In this document: positions 39,183 to 42,592 of the stretch, one piece after another
Position numbering within the stretch: position 1 is the first letter of the stretch
Layout of the letters: each line of letters begins with the position of its first letter
Source of the DNA: Syntrophaceae bacterium UBA5744
GTDB lineage: Bacteria > Desulfobacterota > Syntrophia > Syntrophales > UBA2192
Direction: 5' to 3'
Assembly: GCA_002419215.1 (NCBI GenBank)
Contig: DIFQ01000101.1
Span: 9,536 to 52,127, forward strand
Length of the DNA: 42,592 nucleotides
The notes under the pieces: generated by a model
What the model was told of the DNA's origin: nothing
Databases searched by the model: none
Seen by the model: only the letters and a program-made list of their open reading frames with translations
Translations under genes and position numbers: made by a program

Positions 39183-40418
39183 CTAGAACCCCTTCGTGGC
39201 GATCTTGGTCAGATCCCACATGGGAAGGAATACGGCGAGGGCAAAGAAGCCGACGACGAAGGCAAGCCCCACGACCAGCACCGGCCCTATGGCATCGGAG
39301 AGGCGTTTAACCGCGAAGGCCACTTCGTCATCGTAGTGGACGGAAACGGCCTGGAGCATCTCGTCGAGCTGCCCGGACTCCTCCCCGATTGCCACCATCT
39401 GGATGACCATGGGGGTGAAGTAACGGGCCGTGCTGAGAGGCCCCGATATGCCACGTCCCTCCTCCACCCGGTCCCTCACCTTGTCGAACTCCCGGGCAAT
39501 GGCCGTGTTCCCGATCGTTCCCGACAGGATCTGCAGGGAATTCATGACCGGGACGCCGCTTGCCTGGAGAATGGAGAAGATGCTGGCAAAGCGGGACATG
39601 GCCGCCTTCATGAAAAGAGGCCCCAGCAGGGGGACCCGCAGAAAAAACGCGTCCCGCACGAATCGTCCCTGTTCGGTCTTGAGATAATAACTCGCGCCCG
39701 CAATCACGGTGATGAGCAGGACAAGGGTGAAGAGCCAGTAATCCGTGAGGAGATGGTGAAGAAAGAGGCTCACTTTCGTCGGCCAGGGCAGCTCTACGCC
39801 CACGCGGGCGAAAATGCCCACGAAACGGGGAATGACATAGTTGAGAAGCACGAAGAAGGCGATTCCCAGGGCCGCGACGACGATGATCGGGTACTGGAGG
39901 GCCGACTTGATGTCGGACCTGATCTTGTGCTCGTGCTCGAGGATATAGATCAGCCTCTGCAACACCTCCGGGATCGTTCCGCTGGCCTCGCCGGCCTTGA
40001 TCATGCTGCGGTACAGCGTGTTGAAGGTCTTCGGGTGCTTCGCCAGGGCATCGGAAAGAGGGGAACCTTCCCGGACATCCTGGGTGATCTCCGTCACGAT
40101 CTGCTTGAGTCTGGGGTTCATCACCTGGACTTCCAGGACTTCCAGGAGCCGCATGATCGGCACGCCGGCAAGAAACATGGTGCGGAACTGCTTCGTGAAG
40201 AGGATGAGCTCCTGCATCGAGACGCCGGAATATCTCTGCTGCAGGCTCTCCCACGAGACCCCGAGGATGGCGCCGCGCTCCGACGCGCCGGCGACACGGG
40301 ACGGGATGTAGCCCCGGTTGAGCAGAAGCGTCCTGGCCGCATCGAGGGTTTCCGCTTCGATCACGCCGGAGGTGCTCGCACCGGTTTCGTTGATGGCTTC
40401 GTAGGAATATTTCGGCAT
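39183..40418 (-). CDS. pilC: Type IV pilus / type II secretion inner-membrane platform protein
   Basis: This 411-aa protein has two T2SSF repeats (about 75-195 and 275-400): FTKQFRTMFLAGVPIMRLLEVL...MIKAGEASGTIPEVLQRL in the first and FASIFSILQASGVPVMNSLQIL...MVAIGEESGQLDEMLQ in the second. Three hydrophobic helices lie near 175-195, 230-250 and 380-400. It matches PilC/GspF/MshG, the platform that the assembly ATPase turns. It is the next gene after pilB; 123 bp with two repeat arrays separate them. Confidence 0.93.
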   Translation of the reverse strand: MPKYSYEAINETGASTSGVIEAETLDAARTLLLNRGYIPSRVAGASERGAILGVSWESLQQRYSGVSMQELILFTKQFRTMFLAGVPIMRLLEVLEVQVMNPRLKQIVTEITQDVREGSPLSDALAKHPKTFNTLYRSMIKAGEASGTIPEVLQRLIYILEHEHKIRSDIKSALQYPIIVVAALGIAFFVLLNYVIPRFVGIFARVGVELPWPTKVSLFLHHLLTDYWLFTLVLLITVIAGASYYLKTEQGRFVRDAFFLRVPLLGPLFMKAAMSRFASIFSILQASGVPVMNSLQILSGTIGNTAIAREFDKVRDRVEEGRGISGPLSTARYFTPMVIQMVAIGEESGQLDEMLQAVSVHYDDEVAFAVKRLSDAIGPVLVVGLAFVVGFFALAVFLPMWDLTKIATKGF

Positions 40419-40428
40419 CTTGAATACA

Positions 40429-40536
40429 GTGATTTGTGACTAGTGATTCGTGATTAGTGAAAGCGGGAAAAGGACGTCCCGCCCCTTCTTCTTTTATTCC
40501 CTGTACCCTGTACCCTATACCCTATACCCTGAACCC
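40429..40536. repeat. Two different 7-bp arrays around a hairpin, between pilB and pilC
   Basis: 40499-40536 carries five heptamers (CCCTGTA x2, CCCTATA x2, CCCTGAA) plus CCC, G-rich on the pilB coding strand. 40429-40460 carries GTGATTT, GTGACTA, GTGATTC, GTGATTA, GTGA. Between them GCGGGA...TCCCGC (40463-40482) forms a hairpin. The pilB stop is five bases beyond the first array and the pilC start is 10 bp from the second. Confidence 0.87.
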
Positions 40537-40541
40537 AGGCT

Positions 40542-42281
<1,740 letters not shown>

Positions 42282-42369
42282 GGATTCACTCCAACCATGC
42301 CCTGTTGATGCCGAAAAATCAATCCGTATCGCGCAGTCCCGACAGGGAGCATGCGCAGGAAACGAGGGT

Positions 42370-42592
42370 TCAGTTGCGGCCCGGCAGCGCCCCTGCCTCG
42401 CCCTGGGCCTGTTCCTTCGGGACGTTCTTTCGATAGAGGGATGGTCCGGTCGGCTCGGCTGCGCCGGCAAGAGGCCTGGCGCCTTCCGCTGCAGGCTTCC
42501 GGGCAACGGCCCTCACGGGATCCAGCGAATAGACGGTTTTGTCCGATACGCGGGCCTGGTAGGCCGCCACCGTCCTGTCGCCCGGCTCCCCC
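42370..42592 (-). CDS. Unidentified protein, 5' end beyond window
   Basis: About 73 codons are visible, ending at the stop at 42370. The readable part is rich in Ala, Pro, Gly and charged residues with no membrane segment (VAAYQARVSDKTVYSLDP..., then a low-complexity tail ending GALPGRN). I do not recognise a family. It lies 88 bp upstream of pilB on the same strand, so a pilus-biogenesis accessory role is possible by position only. Confidence 0.5.
   Translation of the reverse strand, partial: GEPGDRTVAAYQARVSDKTVYSLDPVRAVARKPAAEGARPLAGAAEPTGPSLYRKNVPKEQAQGEAGALPGRN

Overview
The window reads like a chromosomal segment of a GC-rich (by eye about 60% G+C) Gram-negative bacterium, most likely a deltaproteobacterium / Desulfobacterota (Syntrophales-like). 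The basis is the mix of type IV pilus genes, two sigma-54 enhancer-binding proteins, several strong sigma-54 promoter matches, a CFI-box sorting module, rubrerythrins and a beta-keto-acid cleavage enzyme. This placement is inference; no rRNA or other phylogenetic marker is present. No tRNA, rRNA, CRISPR array, phage or transposase gene was seen.

Layout. 1-6.6 kb (minus strand): a TrpF-like protein lacking the usual catalytic Cys, an NRDE/TANGO2 protein and a sirtuin in a tight operon, then an HDOD-GAF histidine kinase and a REC-PAS-kinase-REC hybrid behind a sigma-54 promoter. 6.7-9.9 kb: exported isoaspartyl methyltransferase, DUF2784 membrane protein, Memo-family protein, rubrerythrin. 10-12.5 kb (plus): class III aminotransferase and BKACE enzyme, with a long palindromic element between them. 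12.6-16.3 kb (minus): a ZraP-ZraS-ZraR-like envelope-stress module. 16.3-17.0 kb is a regulatory gap with palindromes, a sigma-54 promoter, a candidate small RNA and a mini-ORF. 17.0-20.8 kb (plus): rubrerythrin-like protein and two PilT-like ATPase paralogues, the second enclosed by 82-bp inverted repeats. 21.0-26.9 kb (minus): sigma factor, membrane protein (probable anti-sigma), three minor-pilin-type genes, the last a very large fusion. 27.3-33.8 kb: two convergent surface-polysaccharide operons. 34.0-36.2 kb: a membrane GT-C/TPR protein. 36.2-42.6 kb (minus): two pilins, a membrane-anchored enhancer-binding protein, PilC, a PilB with a c-di-GMP-type N-terminus, and a partial gene.

How it fits together. 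Pilus assembly (PilB, PilC, pilins), retraction-type ATPases, minor pilins and a possible glycosyltransferase lie within 25 kb, and several of these genes carry sigma-54 promoter matches. The two enhancer-binding proteins in the window (one soluble response regulator, one tethered in the membrane) are the natural candidates to drive them.

The most unusual non-coding signal is a set of short tandem arrays (7-, 8- or 9-bp degenerate units, several unrelated unit sequences). They sit directly after stop codons, are usually G/purine-rich on the coding strand, and often form an array-hairpin-array arrangement in which the second array is the inverse complement of the first. In one case the array supplies the stop codon of a sigma factor together with the ribosome-binding site and start codon of the next gene.
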